This document shows positions 45,150 through 56,241 of a DNA stretch of 64,000 nt, piece by piece. How positions within the stretch are numbered: the first letter of the stretch is position 1; every line of letters starts with the position of its first letter. The stretch comes from Forficula auricularia (lineage: Eukaryota; Arthropoda; Insecta; Dermaptera; Forficulidae): contig JALMQS010000225.1 in NCBI GenBank assembly GCA_024734495.1, positions 14,790,096 to 14,854,095 on the forward strand. The letters run 5' to 3'. A program made the position numbers and the translations under genes. The notes below the pieces were generated by a model, which did no database searches, was not told the DNA's origin, and saw nothing but the letters and a program-made list of their open reading frames with translations.

Positions 45150-45666
45150 GGAGATTCTTTCGCGACAATCCACACAAAAAGTTTTAGCCTCGAATCCACT
45201 CTATAAATATGAACGGTGCTAAAATTTTAGGTTATGTTTTTAACGTGACTGTACTTTTTACACTACTATATTCTCTTTATGAATGGATCCTTTCCAAGCC
45301 ATTGATATTATATCTCCTCCACTAAAAATAATCGCCCAAATATGTTTGTTTTTATTTTTTATCAAAACTACGAGGTAAATAATTTCAATTTTTTTTTAAG
45401 TTACTCCGAATATATTATTCTAACAAATATTAGTTTTTCATCAAGACGGTGAAAGTCCTTCAATGAAAAAAAATAAAATAATGATCATTTTCCCACCCTT
45501 CCCCTATCTACCACATGTAAAAAAATTCATTTTTAATTGCAATTATTTCATGTTTGATGTGGTAAATCATCTTCAAATTTTAACAGTGTGTTTATTATGC
45601 TTTTAATGAATTATATTCCAAGTTTCAAAGACTTGAAATTTTGCATTTCTGAAAGAACTATTGTAC
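45150..45666 (-). mobile_element. TTAA-flanked MITE, copy 1 (inverse orientation)
   Basis: TTAA at 45146-45149 precedes the end; interior matches 62276-62797 in inverse orientation (CGCGACAATCCACACAAAAA, CGTGACTGTACTTTTTACAC, GAAAGAACTA). The right end has decayed. Confidence 0.7.
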
Positions 45667-46083
45667 CTTTATGAATTATTTTCTTATTAGAATGCAAATT
45701 GTTTCGACACCTAATTCTGAAGTAGTTTTCAAGTACTAAAGAAACCTTTATAGTGATTTAAAATGAATCCAAAATTAGGAGTCAAATGTTTCTATGTTCT
45801 AATTAGAATATCTCATTATACCTGTTTAATCTATAAGGGGTTTCAGCAGAAACTTTTTCTATCGAAAATGTATTACTTTTTGTCTATTTTAAAATCTAAA
45901 AAAATAAAACATTTTATTATTGATAAATGTTTTGGATGGAAAATTTGTATTGTTTTAAAATATAATTAAAAGAACGGGGCATTGTGAGGAAGGTTGTTTA
46001 TAGTAACAAGCAAATGTTTACTGTAAGTCACATTTTATTGATCGTCCACAGCTCAAATAAATAAATAAATACAAATAAATTAA

Positions 46084-47414
46084 TTAACCAAGGATGGCCT
46101 TTCCGGCATAACCGTGGGCGGCATAACCGAGGGGGGCAGCATAACCGAGTTGAGCTCCATGGGCGGCATAAGCGACTGGGGCGGCAGCAAGGGTCTTGAC
46201 TACGGGGGCGGCGGCGACGGTCTTGACGGCGACAGCGGCGGCTTGTTTGTGGACGACGGCGTTGAATCCGTTGACGGGGTCGGCGGTGTATTCGACGGTA
46301 CGGATGCTGCCGTCAGGTTCGACAAGGCTGTAGCTTCCTTGGACGACATCTCCTTGACGAGATTCGTGTTGAGATTTGGAGTCACCAGTAAGCTGGTCTT
46401 GGATGTCGTAGGCGTAGCATGGCAAGAAGGGTTGGGGTCGAAGTCGGTGTCGACGGCGACGGCGGCTTTAGCGATGGCGGGGGCGGCGGCGTAGGCGACG
46501 GGGGAGGCGACTCGGGCGTATGCGGGGGCGGCAGCGTAAGCTACGGGGGCGTGGAGAGCGGGGGCGCCGTCAGCTCAAGGGGGAGGCGCAAGCACGGGCG
46601 GCGCATGGGTGCACCGGGGGCGTACACTTGGGGTGCGCCGAGGATTCCGGCTTGAGCCACAGCCACGAAGGCGGCGAGGACGATCAACTGCAACACAATT
46701 CAAAATTACAAGAATTAGATTTCAATCACACTCTGTTGCTTCGTAGTAATTGCTCTAATGAATATCCTAAAATTTGTATATTTTACTTCATTGCTATTAC
46801 AGGAAATAATATTAATTTCACTCTAGTTATATACATCAAATAAATCATATCAATTTCACTAGATTTAATTTCAATTAATTAAATAAAGTACAAGAAGGTT
46901 TATAATATGTCGTTAAGGCATTCCCGTTAGTGATCGGGCTCTTCCACTGCAAACAGAGAGCACTATGATCTATCACATGTCTCTTATTAATAAGATTATT
47001 AATCGAAAGTATAGATAGATAAATAAATACTAATTTTTTTTAATTGAAACTATAATTTCCAAATTTCGTCTTAATCTTTTCTACTATAAATATTTTACAT
47101 CAATTTTTATTATAATTTCCCTCAAAAAGAATTTTGTTAACACTGACCTATGTCACTTGTCAAAAGAAGTAAATTCAATTGTGACTAAAATTATAGTAAA
47201 TATTAATGGGAAATGGGAAATATTTAAATTTGACTAAACAATTGATCTAAAGCATTCCCCAAAATAAATACCTACAAATATTTATATAAGCAGAAGACAC
47301 AATTTTCCCCGCTTGTATTTTTTTTTTTTTTTTTACTATATATTCAAAACGCTGCTACTTTAGGTTTAATCCTATTTCAATTTTAAAGTAACTTTGCTTT
47401 ACCTTAAAGGCCAT
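46084..47414 (-). pseudogene. RR-2 cuticular protein D, frameshifted mosaic copy
   Basis: Exons 47414-47403 (MAFK, GCC TTT AAG) and 46687-46084 with a 715-bp intron, far longer than the 74-76 bp of A-C. Three frame-changing differences from C appear by eye: about 46602-46606 (+1), 46566-46572 (+1) and 46415-46424 (+2, where SYSYAYD would be encoded). The first leads to a stop, so no full protein is made as written. The RR-2 region from [11 protein letters not shown] to FNAVV is intact and nearly identical to C; the tail and 3' UTR are nearly identical to B (to about 45722). Promoter and intron resemble neither. Poly(A) signal at 46034-46039. Either a mosaic pseudogene or poor assembly of a real gene. 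Confidence 0.8.
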
Positions 47415-47471
47415 GTCTGTTGTCAGGTGAACTCTGTGAGTACTGATGATGAAGGCAAGAGTGACCAGGGG

Positions 47472-47479
47472 TTTTTATA
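47472..47479 (-). promoter_or_regulatory. TATA box of cuticle gene D
   Basis: TATAAAAA on minus, about 58-65 bp upstream of the ATG at 47414. The 26-bp block found upstream of A-C is absent; instead 47520-47590 is C-rich with GCCCC boxes on the plus strand. Confidence 0.65.
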
Positions 47480-47594
47480 TGACTGAAGGAACCCGTCCAG
47501 CAACTGTGTCAGGCTGGCCAGCCGCTTACCAAATTGGAGCCTTGGGACCCCGCCCCAACCCCAGACCTTGCCCCGCCCCTGACCCCATTTACGA

Positions 47595-48297
47595 TCATAT
47601 TACCACTTAGATAACCAACAAATTCTACCAAATATTTAAATACATTTATTCTTCATCTAATTATTATAATATATTTATCATTTTAATCATTTAAACCATC
47701 AAAAAATGAATAAATTTTCAAATTTTAAATTGGAGAAAAAATGAAGCATTTATTAAAATCCAGTAGGTACGCTTTTTCTCAAATTTTAGTGATAGGTCAG
47801 TTTTTATCAGCGAACGGCTTGAGTACTTTGCACAGAGGTGCTATTTATTAAAATAAACTAGATTCGGCTTATTAGCTACAACTATTTTTGTTTAATACCT
47901 TTCCATATATCATTTCAGTTTTACATGCTACAAAGCCCACGATTCTAAAAACATTTACAAGCATTTTAGCACCAAAACGAACTTTCTTCTTCTTGAACTA
48001 TTTCTAGGTATATGTAACTCAATCCACAGACAATCAGAAATAAAATCATGCTTTTTACGTTTTAAACATTTTTAAACATGATAAAATAAAAAAAATCGAT
48101 TGAATTCAATACCTACTGGCCTGCATGCAGATCATGCCTGAGAGCCTACCCAGTAATATTAGAGTTTTCTTCTATAATAAAATTTTGGAAAATCTTAGTC
48201 GAACATTATTATTTCTTTGTAAAAATAACATTATTCGTTATAAGAGACTTTTGATTATCTAAAATTTTAAACGAGAAATAGTCAAACTAGTAAAGTG
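47595..48297. other. AT-rich non-coding stretch
   Basis: Nothing recognised. Confidence 0.45.
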
Positions 48298-48733
48298 CCG
48301 GACCACTTCATTCGCCAATACGTATATCCCCATGACTTCAAGCGAGGGATGAACCGCGACCTAAAATCGTATACACCTATTTCAACTTCCACTTTCATTT
48401 CCAAATAGAAAACAATAGATTATCTAATGAAATCCAAAGTAATTCCAAATAATTCCAACGACGATGTACACCTAATTCCAATCGCGGTTCACCCATCGAC
48501 TTCAAGGAACTGGAACTCTCTCCCAGCCTCCATCTTTTATAATCTTCAAACCTTCAAAACCCGAGTGCATAAACACCTACGTCTCCACGCTCTCACTTAA
48601 TCAACTTTCCCTTCTCTTCGGTAATGCAAGGGTCTTTTGAGATCCATAGGGAATGCATCTTTACTGGTGCGCCCTTTCTTGCATTCGATTGCATCAAAAA
48701 AAAAAATAAAATAAAAAAATAAAAAAAAATAAT
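48298..48733 (+). mobile_element. 3' end of a jockey-like LINE, 5'-truncated, interrupted by a MITE
   Basis: Reads RTTSFANTYIPMTSR, is broken by the MITE 48343-48498, resumes NWNSLPASIFYNLQTFKTRV and stops at 48598-48600, followed by a short 3' UTR and an A-rich tail (48693-48733). Same C-terminal motif as the RT relic at 241-1564, so the same clade but a different copy. Confidence 0.82.
48343..48498. mobile_element. hAT-like MITE, family CGAGGGG, copy 4, inside the LINE fragment
   Basis: 156 bp, ends CGAGGGATGAACCGCGA / TCGCGGTTCACCCATCG, perfect 8-bp duplication ACTTCAAG (48335-48342 and 48499-48506). Removing the element and one 8-mer restores the LINE frame, which proves both the insertion and the duplication length. 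Confidence 0.9.
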
Positions 48734-49193
48734 GATTCTCTACCTATTTCTACTAGGGTATTCAAATAGAATTTTCTTTCTTCTTCTATTTTAAAAATCT
48801 CTAGAATTTTATATTTTAAATTTTAAAAAGTTTCTGAAAAATTTTCTTTACTTTATTTAATATGTTTCACCAAGAACCTACACCATTCTCCCTTAAAAAA
48901 ATTATAGTTAATTTGACTTCAAATTTTGTTTTAATTATTTATAAAAATAGCAATATTTGTTAAAAGAGCAGACTAGGTACTATCTATAAATTGATTAAAG
49001 CTTTGGTGGTTGAATAATTTATTTGAACTTTTTAAAAAAACTGCATTATTCACAGTTAAAAATATTTATTGAAACACTGACAAATATACACAACACAAGT
49101 TTCGATCCCACCATCTTTGATAATTTCCACGTGGAGATACCACTGCTGTGTAATTTAATAATATAATAATTTAACAAGAAAGAATTTAATTAA
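48734..49193. other. AT-rich non-coding stretch
   Basis: ATGTTTCACCAAGAACCTAC near 48866 is a diverged copy of the tail motif found in the 80-bp insertion at 1151-1230. Nothing else recognised. Confidence 0.45.
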
Positions 49194-49620
49194 GGTAGTT
49201 CTTTCACAAATCCAAAAAATCAAGAAGTCTTCGAAACTTGGAAAATAACTCATTAAAAGCATATTAAACACACTGTTAAAATTTGAAGACGATTTACCAC
49301 ATCAAACATGAAATAATTGCAATTAAAAATGAAATTTTTTAGATTGGGAAAGGGTGAGAAAATGATTATTATTATTTTTTTTTTCATTGAAGTACTTTCA
49401 CCACCTTGATAACTAACTTAAAAAAATTGAAATTATTTACATCGTAGTTTTGATAAAAAGATCATTCGCTTGGAAACGATCCATTTATAAAGAGGATATA
49501 GTAGTGTGAAAAGTATAGTCACGTTAAAATAACATAACCTAACATTTTAGCACCGTTCCTATGTATAGAGTGGTTACGAGGCTAAAACTTTTTGTGTGGA
49601 TTGTCGGGAAAGAACTACTC
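49194..49620 (+). mobile_element. TTAA-flanked MITE, copy 2
   Basis: GGTAGTTCTTTC at the left, GAAAGAACTACTC at the right, TTAA on both sides (49190-49193 and 49621-49624). TTAA duplications are typical of piggyBac and some Kolobok elements. No ORF. Compared with copy 3 (62276-62797), it lacks about 90 bp internally. Confidence 0.8.
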
Positions 49621-49659
49621 TTAAGGTCAAAAATCTAAGATTTTAGTAATATATTGTTA

Positions 49660-49830
49660 CATCGCATATCAGAGGGCTTTGTACCCTTGGGAGTTGAACC
49701 TGAGTACGAACACGTTTGCCGGACTTGTTAGTTGGACCTTTGAGATAAAAACACACTCTGACATGCAATATATTAAAGAGAAGCTAAGAAAAAAATAGCT
49801 TCTCTTTAATATATAATAATTTAAGATCCT
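49660..49830 (-). repeat. tRNA-like SINE piece with adjoining hairpin
   Basis: On minus, ACTCAGGTTCAACTCCCAAG has a B-box-like GGTTCAACTCC and is followed by CCCTCTGATATGCG, the same arrangement as at 61500-61990. Next to it is a perfect hairpin (ATATTAAAGAGAAGCTA / TAGCTTCTCTTTAATAT, about 49770-49820). Confidence 0.45.
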
Positions 49831-51324
49831 ACATTGTGGTTTATTACAAAAAGTTCTATTAAATTTAGTGAACTAATTATGTGAAGTTTTCAAAGGCACA
49901 TCGAGAGTCATGATATTTTATGAAATTTAATTATTTAATAATATAATATTTTGTCCTCCAATGCCTTGGATTACATCTAAATTGATTATTTTAATAAATA
50001 AAACATAGAGGACACCAGCATTTTTGAATGTACCTACCTATATTATAACTTTAATTCATATCTAATTTTTAATGAGAAAAAGTCATTTTCTTTGTTAAAA
50101 AAAATAAAATAATAATAATACCTAATAATAATAATAATAGAAACAGGTGCCAACAAACAGAACAAACTTCTGCAAATTTCTGTTCTTGAGTTATCGTGGA
50201 TATCGGAATCCATACGACACACAGAGAAATTAAATCGTTAAAAATGAATTTTCTCCAAGTTTCAGATATTTTAAACACAAAGAAGCCAAAATCGAACTAA
50301 TTCAATACTGAGGCACTCCCGGCTGAATGTACCGAGTAATTTTAAACTGGTTAGAGCTGATATCAATCAGTTTTTTACCTTCTTTCTAATGTTTTGCAAA
50401 CCATTCCATACACTTCACTTTAAATGATTTCATTGCACATGAGAATCTGACATTTTCTATTTCCTTATCTATTCATTTTGTTACATATGAGATCTTAATT
50501 TCACAAGTTTTGATTTTACATGGTACGCCCTACTCGCTGGGCCATTCCAATAAGTACACCTAACCCTCAATTTATACGTTAGATTGGATCACCAAAAGTT
50601 CCATGTAAATCGAAATTGTGCTTATCAAATTCATATTAGATATTAAAAAAGAAGTAGTTTTAAAAAATCCATCAATAATGAAACACTATTAATTCTTTTT
50701 AATACAAATCCGAATACATGTCATACATTTTTAATTATTAAGGAACATGATGTCAGTTCAAGGTGAAACATTATTTAATAATAGTTGAATTAAATATGCA
50801 TACAATGTGTTTCTCAAAAATAGTTGTTTTTGTTGTAGTTCTGTGGTAGTGGTAGTATTTATTCCCTTTTTCGAAATATGAATGTACATTTGTACAATAT
50901 GTCAAGCTTTTTTCAAGAATAAAATTCACTACAAAGCAAAATTATAAGCTCAACTATAAAAGATAAAAAAAAATAATAAAGTTTCGAATATTTAAAAATT
51001 CTTCTTCTTCTTCTTCTTCTCATATTTTAATTTTCTAAAATATTTATTATTTCAGTAATTTATATGCCACGACACTAGCCAAGTCTTTAGTTATATCATT
51101 CTAGTACAAGAGAGACAAAAGTAATTGGGGTTTTCTAGAACAATTACAATTAATTGATAATTTCTATCCTGGGCTAAAACTTGTCAGGACTTGTCTATTT
51201 AGATCTTTGCACGTTCTTACAATTTCATAGAAAATGGATAGTCAGGGATTATTAAATATCCGTGACCCTTTTTAAAAAAAATTATTATTACTCATATCCT
51301 TCTTTAATCATATTCGATTTAAAC
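49831..51324. other. AT-rich non-coding stretch
   Basis: (CTT)n at about 51001-51020 and a diverged tail motif (GGTGAAACATTATT) at about 50762. No gene recognised. Confidence 0.45.
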
Positions 51325-52186
51325 CAGGGCTGTCCAACCCGTGGACCAATATAAAGCCATAACAATTCCTTAAAACATTGACATTTATATGTAGATTCTG
51401 GAAACACTCAACAATTTGGCCTGATATTTTTTTTTCTCTAAAATAAGAAATCCGAAAATCTACCTACTGTGAAGTTTTCGAAAAATAAAAGTGCTAATTT
51501 TATATTTTGAATCTAGAACTAGATTTCAAGAATTCCGAAAAAATAATCATAATTTTGGTCTATTTTCGATTCTATTTTCATTAAAAATAAATTTTCTACT
51601 TTCAAGCTTTTTGATTGCATGTTCTAGAATCTAGAACAACAATTTGATACCGATCTGAAATAAAAATAAAATATTGTCTCTTTATTAGAATTTTATATTA
51701 ATTATCTCATCATCATTGAGTATACAGTCCTAAGACTGGTTTGATGCAACAATCCGTCTCCACTCTACTCTGTCCCCCGCCAGCTGTTTAACCTCTCTAA
51801 ATGTCTGGCATCCCATATCCCCAATTATTTGGTTGAAATATTCTAATCTGGGTCTTCCCCTTCCCCTTTTCTTTATTTATTAATTATCTAGCCAGGAAAA
51901 ATATAAACTAATACTAATACATAATATCACTTTTTTGTAAGAATTTAGGTATGTAGGTATGTATTTACATATTCGAGAAGCCATTTTCTATATATAAAAT
52001 TTACGAAAAGTAAAATTAGAAACTCACTATGAATTAAAAAAATAATAAAGTTCTTATTCCTTCATTATTAACTATCTTTTTTGCATAACAAATATTAATA
52101 GAATTATAATATTTTATTCGCAGTCCGAGGCAATTTTTTTTCTTCAAATGTAGCCCGTGTAAGCCAAAATGGTTGGACACCCTCTG
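51325..52186. mobile_element. hAT-like element (CAGGGCTGTCCAACC ends)
   Basis: Ends CAGGGCTGTCCAACC / GGTTGGACACCCTCTG. Flanking 8-mers ATTTAAAC and ATCTAAAT match at 6 of 8. The interior carries a nested retroelement 3' end at about 51715-51865. Confidence 0.72.
51715..51865 (+). mobile_element. Fragment of a widespread insect LINE/SINE 3' region
   Basis: Contains CAGTCCTAAGACTGGTTTGA, CCACTCTACTCTGTCC and TCTGGGTCTTCCCCTTCCCC. This AAGACTGGTTTGATGCA module is one I recognise as recurrent in insect genomes, at the 3' end of non-LTR elements or SINEs; the exact family is not certain. Confidence 0.45.
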
Positions 52187-52256
52187 ATCTAAATCACTTG
52201 TATTTTATATTAATAAAATTTTGATTTTTTTTTGTCAAAAATTTTATATAATACTA

Positions 52257-52557
52257 AAACTTGAGTAAGATACGAGGTAGGTTTCACATAAAAGCAAATA
52301 AAACAAAATTGAGTTTGAATTCGATATAGGGCCCATCATCAGGAGCTTAAGAAAACTGATTATATATTGTAAAACTATTTTTCAATATATAATCAGTTTT
52401 CTTAGACTCCTGATGATGGGCTAACCCCGAAATATATCGAATTCAAAACTCAATTTTGTTTTATTTCTTTTGTGAAACCTACCTCGTATCTTACTCAAGT
52501 TTTATTATTATATTAAAATGTTTCACCTAGAACCAACACCGAACTCCTTAAAAGTTA
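52257..52557. repeat. Foldback with hammerhead-like motif and 3' tail
   Basis: Arms of about 115 bp (AACTTGAGTAAGATACGAGG / CCTCGTATCTTACTCAAGTT) around a centre near 52379, then a tail with TTATTATTATATTAAAATGT and TTTCACCTAGAACCAACACC. The last 80 bp are the sequence inserted at 1151-1230. Confidence 0.75.
52404..52446 (+). ncRNA. Hammerhead-like motif, right arm of the 52-kb foldback
   Basis: CTGATGA (52410-52416), GGG..CCC stem II, GAAA (52429-52432) and the palindromic ATATAT, then C. Stem I is weak. The left arm (52333-52361, minus) keeps CTGATGA and GGGC but has lost GAAA. Confidence 0.42.
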
Positions 52558-54014
52558 AAAATTTTATACTTTAAAATAAATTTAAATTTTCATAAAAATG
52601 ATCGATTCATTGTTTCACTTAAAAAAATGAATCCTTTTAAGTTTTTGAACCACTATTTCGGATCTTCTTTGAAACATTCTCAACTCATTTTAAATATAAA
52701 CAAATTAAATTTACCTTACCGCTAAATTTCAACTTTCTTTGTTTTTTTGGCCTGGAAATTAAATAGTTTTAATTTTTTGATACCCCCCCTCCAAATTTGG
52801 GACTCTTTGAAATACTCTCATCACACCCTCTTAGATATGTGCCCGCCTCCTTAATAAATTTTCACTTTTTTTAATTTTTTCAAAAACATATTTTGGGACC
52901 AGAAAGTTTTAATTGACTCAAAACTTGGCTATATGCTCTCCAGTGGATATCTAAGGTAAATTTAAAATTTCTAACATAGATTCACCATTTTTTGGAATGA
53001 TACTTTTACTTTATTAATGTTTCATCTAACCCTCGTCAATCTCTACTCTAAAACTTTATAATTTCAAATTTAATTTTCTCATCCAAATTCCTTTCTTTAT
53101 AAATATATGTGTATCAATAATAAATTTATTAGATACCATTTATAAAAAAATGAATGGAAATTTTTTCCTCCATGTTAATTCACACCCATGTGCATGTGCT
53201 CACATTTAGTGAGTCTGTGGTTTAGAGTCCACGGGAGCTGGCCGTGTCATTGTTCTTTCCAAACCATCCTCAACAAAAATGCATTTCGCTACTGAGGCGT
53301 GCTATAATCAGTCTATACTTAATTATATATAATCAGTCTATGACTAATTATATATATTTAAAATATAAATTTAAATTAAATAACGCATTGAAACGAACTT
53401 GGATTGTAATCTTTCAAAAACAATTCGTCACCTTATACTTCCCTTGTTCCATTAATATACATCGAGATAAGCTTAAGATGCATTCAAATCAAGACTTGGC
53501 TGATTTCTTTATTATTATTCTATTCTTTTATTTTACATTGCACTTAATTACTTTTTATCATTCTTTATAAAGTTTCTCTTTAAAGAATTCCGGGATTCCA
53601 TAAACTTTTCACTATTATTCAATATTAGTAGAGATACAGCATTCTATGCTAATCGTCTATTTGTTTAGATATAGAATAATGCAATTATTAATTAAGCTAA
53701 CATGCAATTGTTTTGTACAGTAAACAAATTATTATTACAACTGTTGAATTGTTATTTATCTTTACATCTTCCGTTTCATCGTTTTTGTCATTTCTTCGCT
53801 GTTCTACTTGATAATGTGAACACATCATCCTGGTTTTGCTTGTAGCAGCTCAGAATAACTCTAATGATGTTTTCCTTACCACTACTAACTTAGATTTTTA
53901 ATCCATAATGTCTTTCTTCTTCCAATCCCTCATTACCTGCTATATTTTCATGTATTATTCATTAGAAATGATGGGAATTGCCGGGTTGCACATAATATCA
54001 ATAATTACTCCTGA
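52558..54014. other. AT-rich non-coding stretch
   Basis: Nothing recognised. Confidence 0.45.
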
Positions 54015-54412
54015 GCAGTGATGAGCAGAATTAGTCTTAGTCTTGCAGTCTTGGTCTTGGTCTTGCTTTGCTCATCACTAATATTAATACTCAAAATCAA
54101 AATAATAATATTTTTCTTAAAAGTGATCAGGACATTCTAAACACCCTATAGAAGACTTTACAAACACACCCTTTGCCTATATTAATTAGGTGATGAGCAG
54201 AATTGGTCTTGCAGTCTTGGTCTTGGTGTTGTTTTGCTCATCACTAATATTAATACTCAAAACAAAATAATAATAATATTTTTCTTAAAAGTTACCAGGA
54301 CTTTCTAAACACCCTATAGAAGACTTTACAAACACACCCTCTGCCTATATTAATTAGTGATGAGCATAGTCTTGTAGTCTTGGTCTGTCTTGGTCTTGCT
54401 AAGCTCATCACT
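54015..54412. mobile_element. Compound hAT-like MITE: three AGTGATGAGCA hairpins in tandem
   Basis: Three short hairpins, each starting GTGATGAGCA and (in two) ending TGCTCATCAC with GTCTTGGTCTTG pieces between, are separated by two near-identical spacers of about 115 bp (ATTAATACTCAAA .. CACCCTATAGAAGACTTTAC). The whole is flanked by an 8-bp repeat ACTCCTGA (54007-54014 and 54413-54420), so it appears to be one insertion that later amplified. Confidence 0.7.
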
Positions 54413-54420
54413 ACTCCTGA

Positions 54421-54868
54421 GGCGTTCTCTACCTTTAGTACACGATTCGCGGACTCCTTCTTGGTCACATTGAAGAAACTTTGAATTAACTATTTATCAT
54501 TTTTTTGATCCTATATTTTTCGAGACAATGGATAATAATAATATCTAATTCGAGAATTTGATACGGAGCTTAAGAAATATCATTTTAATAATAAGAAAAG
54601 TAAGGTGATGTGGCCTTGGCCATCCACGTGATTTTACCCTTACCTCTACCCTGTCTCGTACATTTATATTTATATGCTTCAAAAATTGGTGTTATTTCTA
54701 ACTTTTGAAAATATTTTAATAAGCATTAAAACTAGTTTGATAAAAAATAAATCAAATCTTAAATAGTATAGCCTAATATTTTTTTTTTTTTTAATTCAAA
54801 ATTTAATTTTTAATCTCAATTTAAAATCAAGAAATTATTAAATTTTTTGAAATTCTTATTGCTTTTAA
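54421..54868. other. Non-coding stretch
   Basis: A small fragment of the TTTACCATAC family (GGTGATGTGGCC..CCATCCACGTGATTTTACC) at 54603-54655. Nothing else. Confidence 0.45.
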
Positions 54869-55762
54869 GGCCAGTTACATTAGCTTAGTACTAAGCATTA
54901 ATGCTAACCACTCGCACTAATTTTGTGTCGTGTAAACACACAATATAAGTGGTTAGTATTAGTAGAGTGGCAAGTGCGAGTGAATAGAAATGGTTTCTAT
55001 TTACTAATGACAAGTAGCACAAACAGGGTGGGGCATAAAGATCTACGACATTATGAAGAGGTATAAAAAATGAAAAAAATTTAACTATAAAAAACTGAAT
55101 ATATTTTTAAAAAGAACTTAATTTTTTTTTAATGTGTTTTAAACATTATAACAGACGAGTGAGGGGGGGGATTAAAAATGAAAATTCTACCCTTTTGACC
55201 AAACTCAACCAAATTTTGTATACATATTCTGTGGACCCCCAGAAGGCTAGAAATGCAAAAACTAACCAAATTTTGTATACATAATTTGGTCGAAAGGGCT
55301 AAGAATTTTCAGTTTTTGACCCTTTCCCCCACCCATTTTGGGTGGTTAGAACTTGCATTTTCTAGCCTTCTGGGGGTCCTTACGACTATGTATACAAAAT
55401 TGGAGCTGAGATTTGCTCTGGAGGGGCTAGAATTTTGATTTTCAACCCCTCCTCCTTATTCGTCTGATTATAATGTTTAAAACACATTAAAAAAAATTAA
55501 TTTATGTTCTTTTCAAAAATATATTTCGTTTTTTTTCTAGTTAAATTTTTTCATTTTTTTATACTTCTTCAAAATGTGGTAGATCTTTATGCCCCACCCT
55601 GTATAATTGACAACACGAATTGCCATATTCCAGCTTTCACTATACATGTCAATTAGAGTGGTTAGAAGAGAAGTGTGAACCACTACTAATCAGTTAGTCT
55701 GCTAAGTGCTTAGTAAATGGAATAGTACTAATGGCAAGTACTAAGTCAATGTAAACTAGGCT
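54869..55762. mobile_element. TTAA-flanked MITE (GGCCAGTT ends) with nested TA MITE
   Basis: TTAA at 54865-54868 and 55763-55766. Terminal inverted repeats pair GGCCAGTTACATTAGCTTAG with CTAAGTCAATGTAAACTAGGC (imperfect). Both halves contain GTGGTTAG and TACTAATGGCAAGTA pieces in inverse order. Split by the element 55024-55601. Confidence 0.62.
55024..55601. mobile_element. TA-type foldback MITE, copy 2 (independent site)
   Basis: CAGGGTGGGGCATAAAGATC at the left, GATCTTTATGCCCCACCCTG at the right, followed by TA; the left flank is AA, so one side of the duplication has changed. Interior G-rich units as in 4252-4987. Its presence outside the hAT arms shows this MITE moves by itself. Confidence 0.78.
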
Positions 55763-55882
55763 TTAAGCTAGTACTTTTAATTTAAATATATACTTATTAT
55801 TATTACCAATTTATTGTTTTGTTCTTTCAAGTGACACAACTATATGAATATTAATTAATTACATATACTTATCATTTTCTCA

Positions 55883-55938
55883 AAATCTATATAGGGACAA
55901 TATAGTTACTATATAGTTTGAAACATTTTACTACTAGG
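55883..55938 (+). repeat. Single terminus of the 62885-63345 element
   Basis: ATAGTTACTATATAGTTTGA then AAACATTTTACTACTAGG match the right terminus of that element; no second end nearby. Confidence 0.55.
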
Positions 55939-56054
55939 GATATTTTAAATTTTATTAAAAAAAGGGGAAAATAATATTTCCATTATTAGGCAATAAACAT
56001 TCGCTATTTAATTGAAAAGTTTTTGTTTTGCCGAGAGTAGCTGAGTTGTTGATT

Positions 56055-56241
56055 CACAAAGAGAAACAAAGAGGTTGTCCTCTGCTTGATGCAAATAAAC
56101 ATACACACACATATATATCGAGATGATATATATGTGTTTGAACTTAAATAAATAATATAATACAGATATATCAATCTCGATATATATGTGTGTATGTTTA
56201 TTTGCATCAAGCAGAGGACAACCTCTTTGTTTCTATTTGTG
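56055..56241. repeat. Near-perfect 187-bp palindrome
   Basis: Left arm ACAAAGAGAAACAAAGAGGT.. (from 56056) is mirrored by the right arm ending ..TTGTTTCTATTTGT (56240), arms of about 65 bp including TATATGTGTGTATGTTTATT. A 37-bp piece of the left arm (56056-56092) is the exact complement of 22867-22903 in the hAT ORF. Confidence 0.8.

Noticed and set aside
56004..56210. Small ORF over the 56-kb palindrome
   Set aside because: Lies across a perfect inverted repeat with an AT-repeat centre; no coding character.
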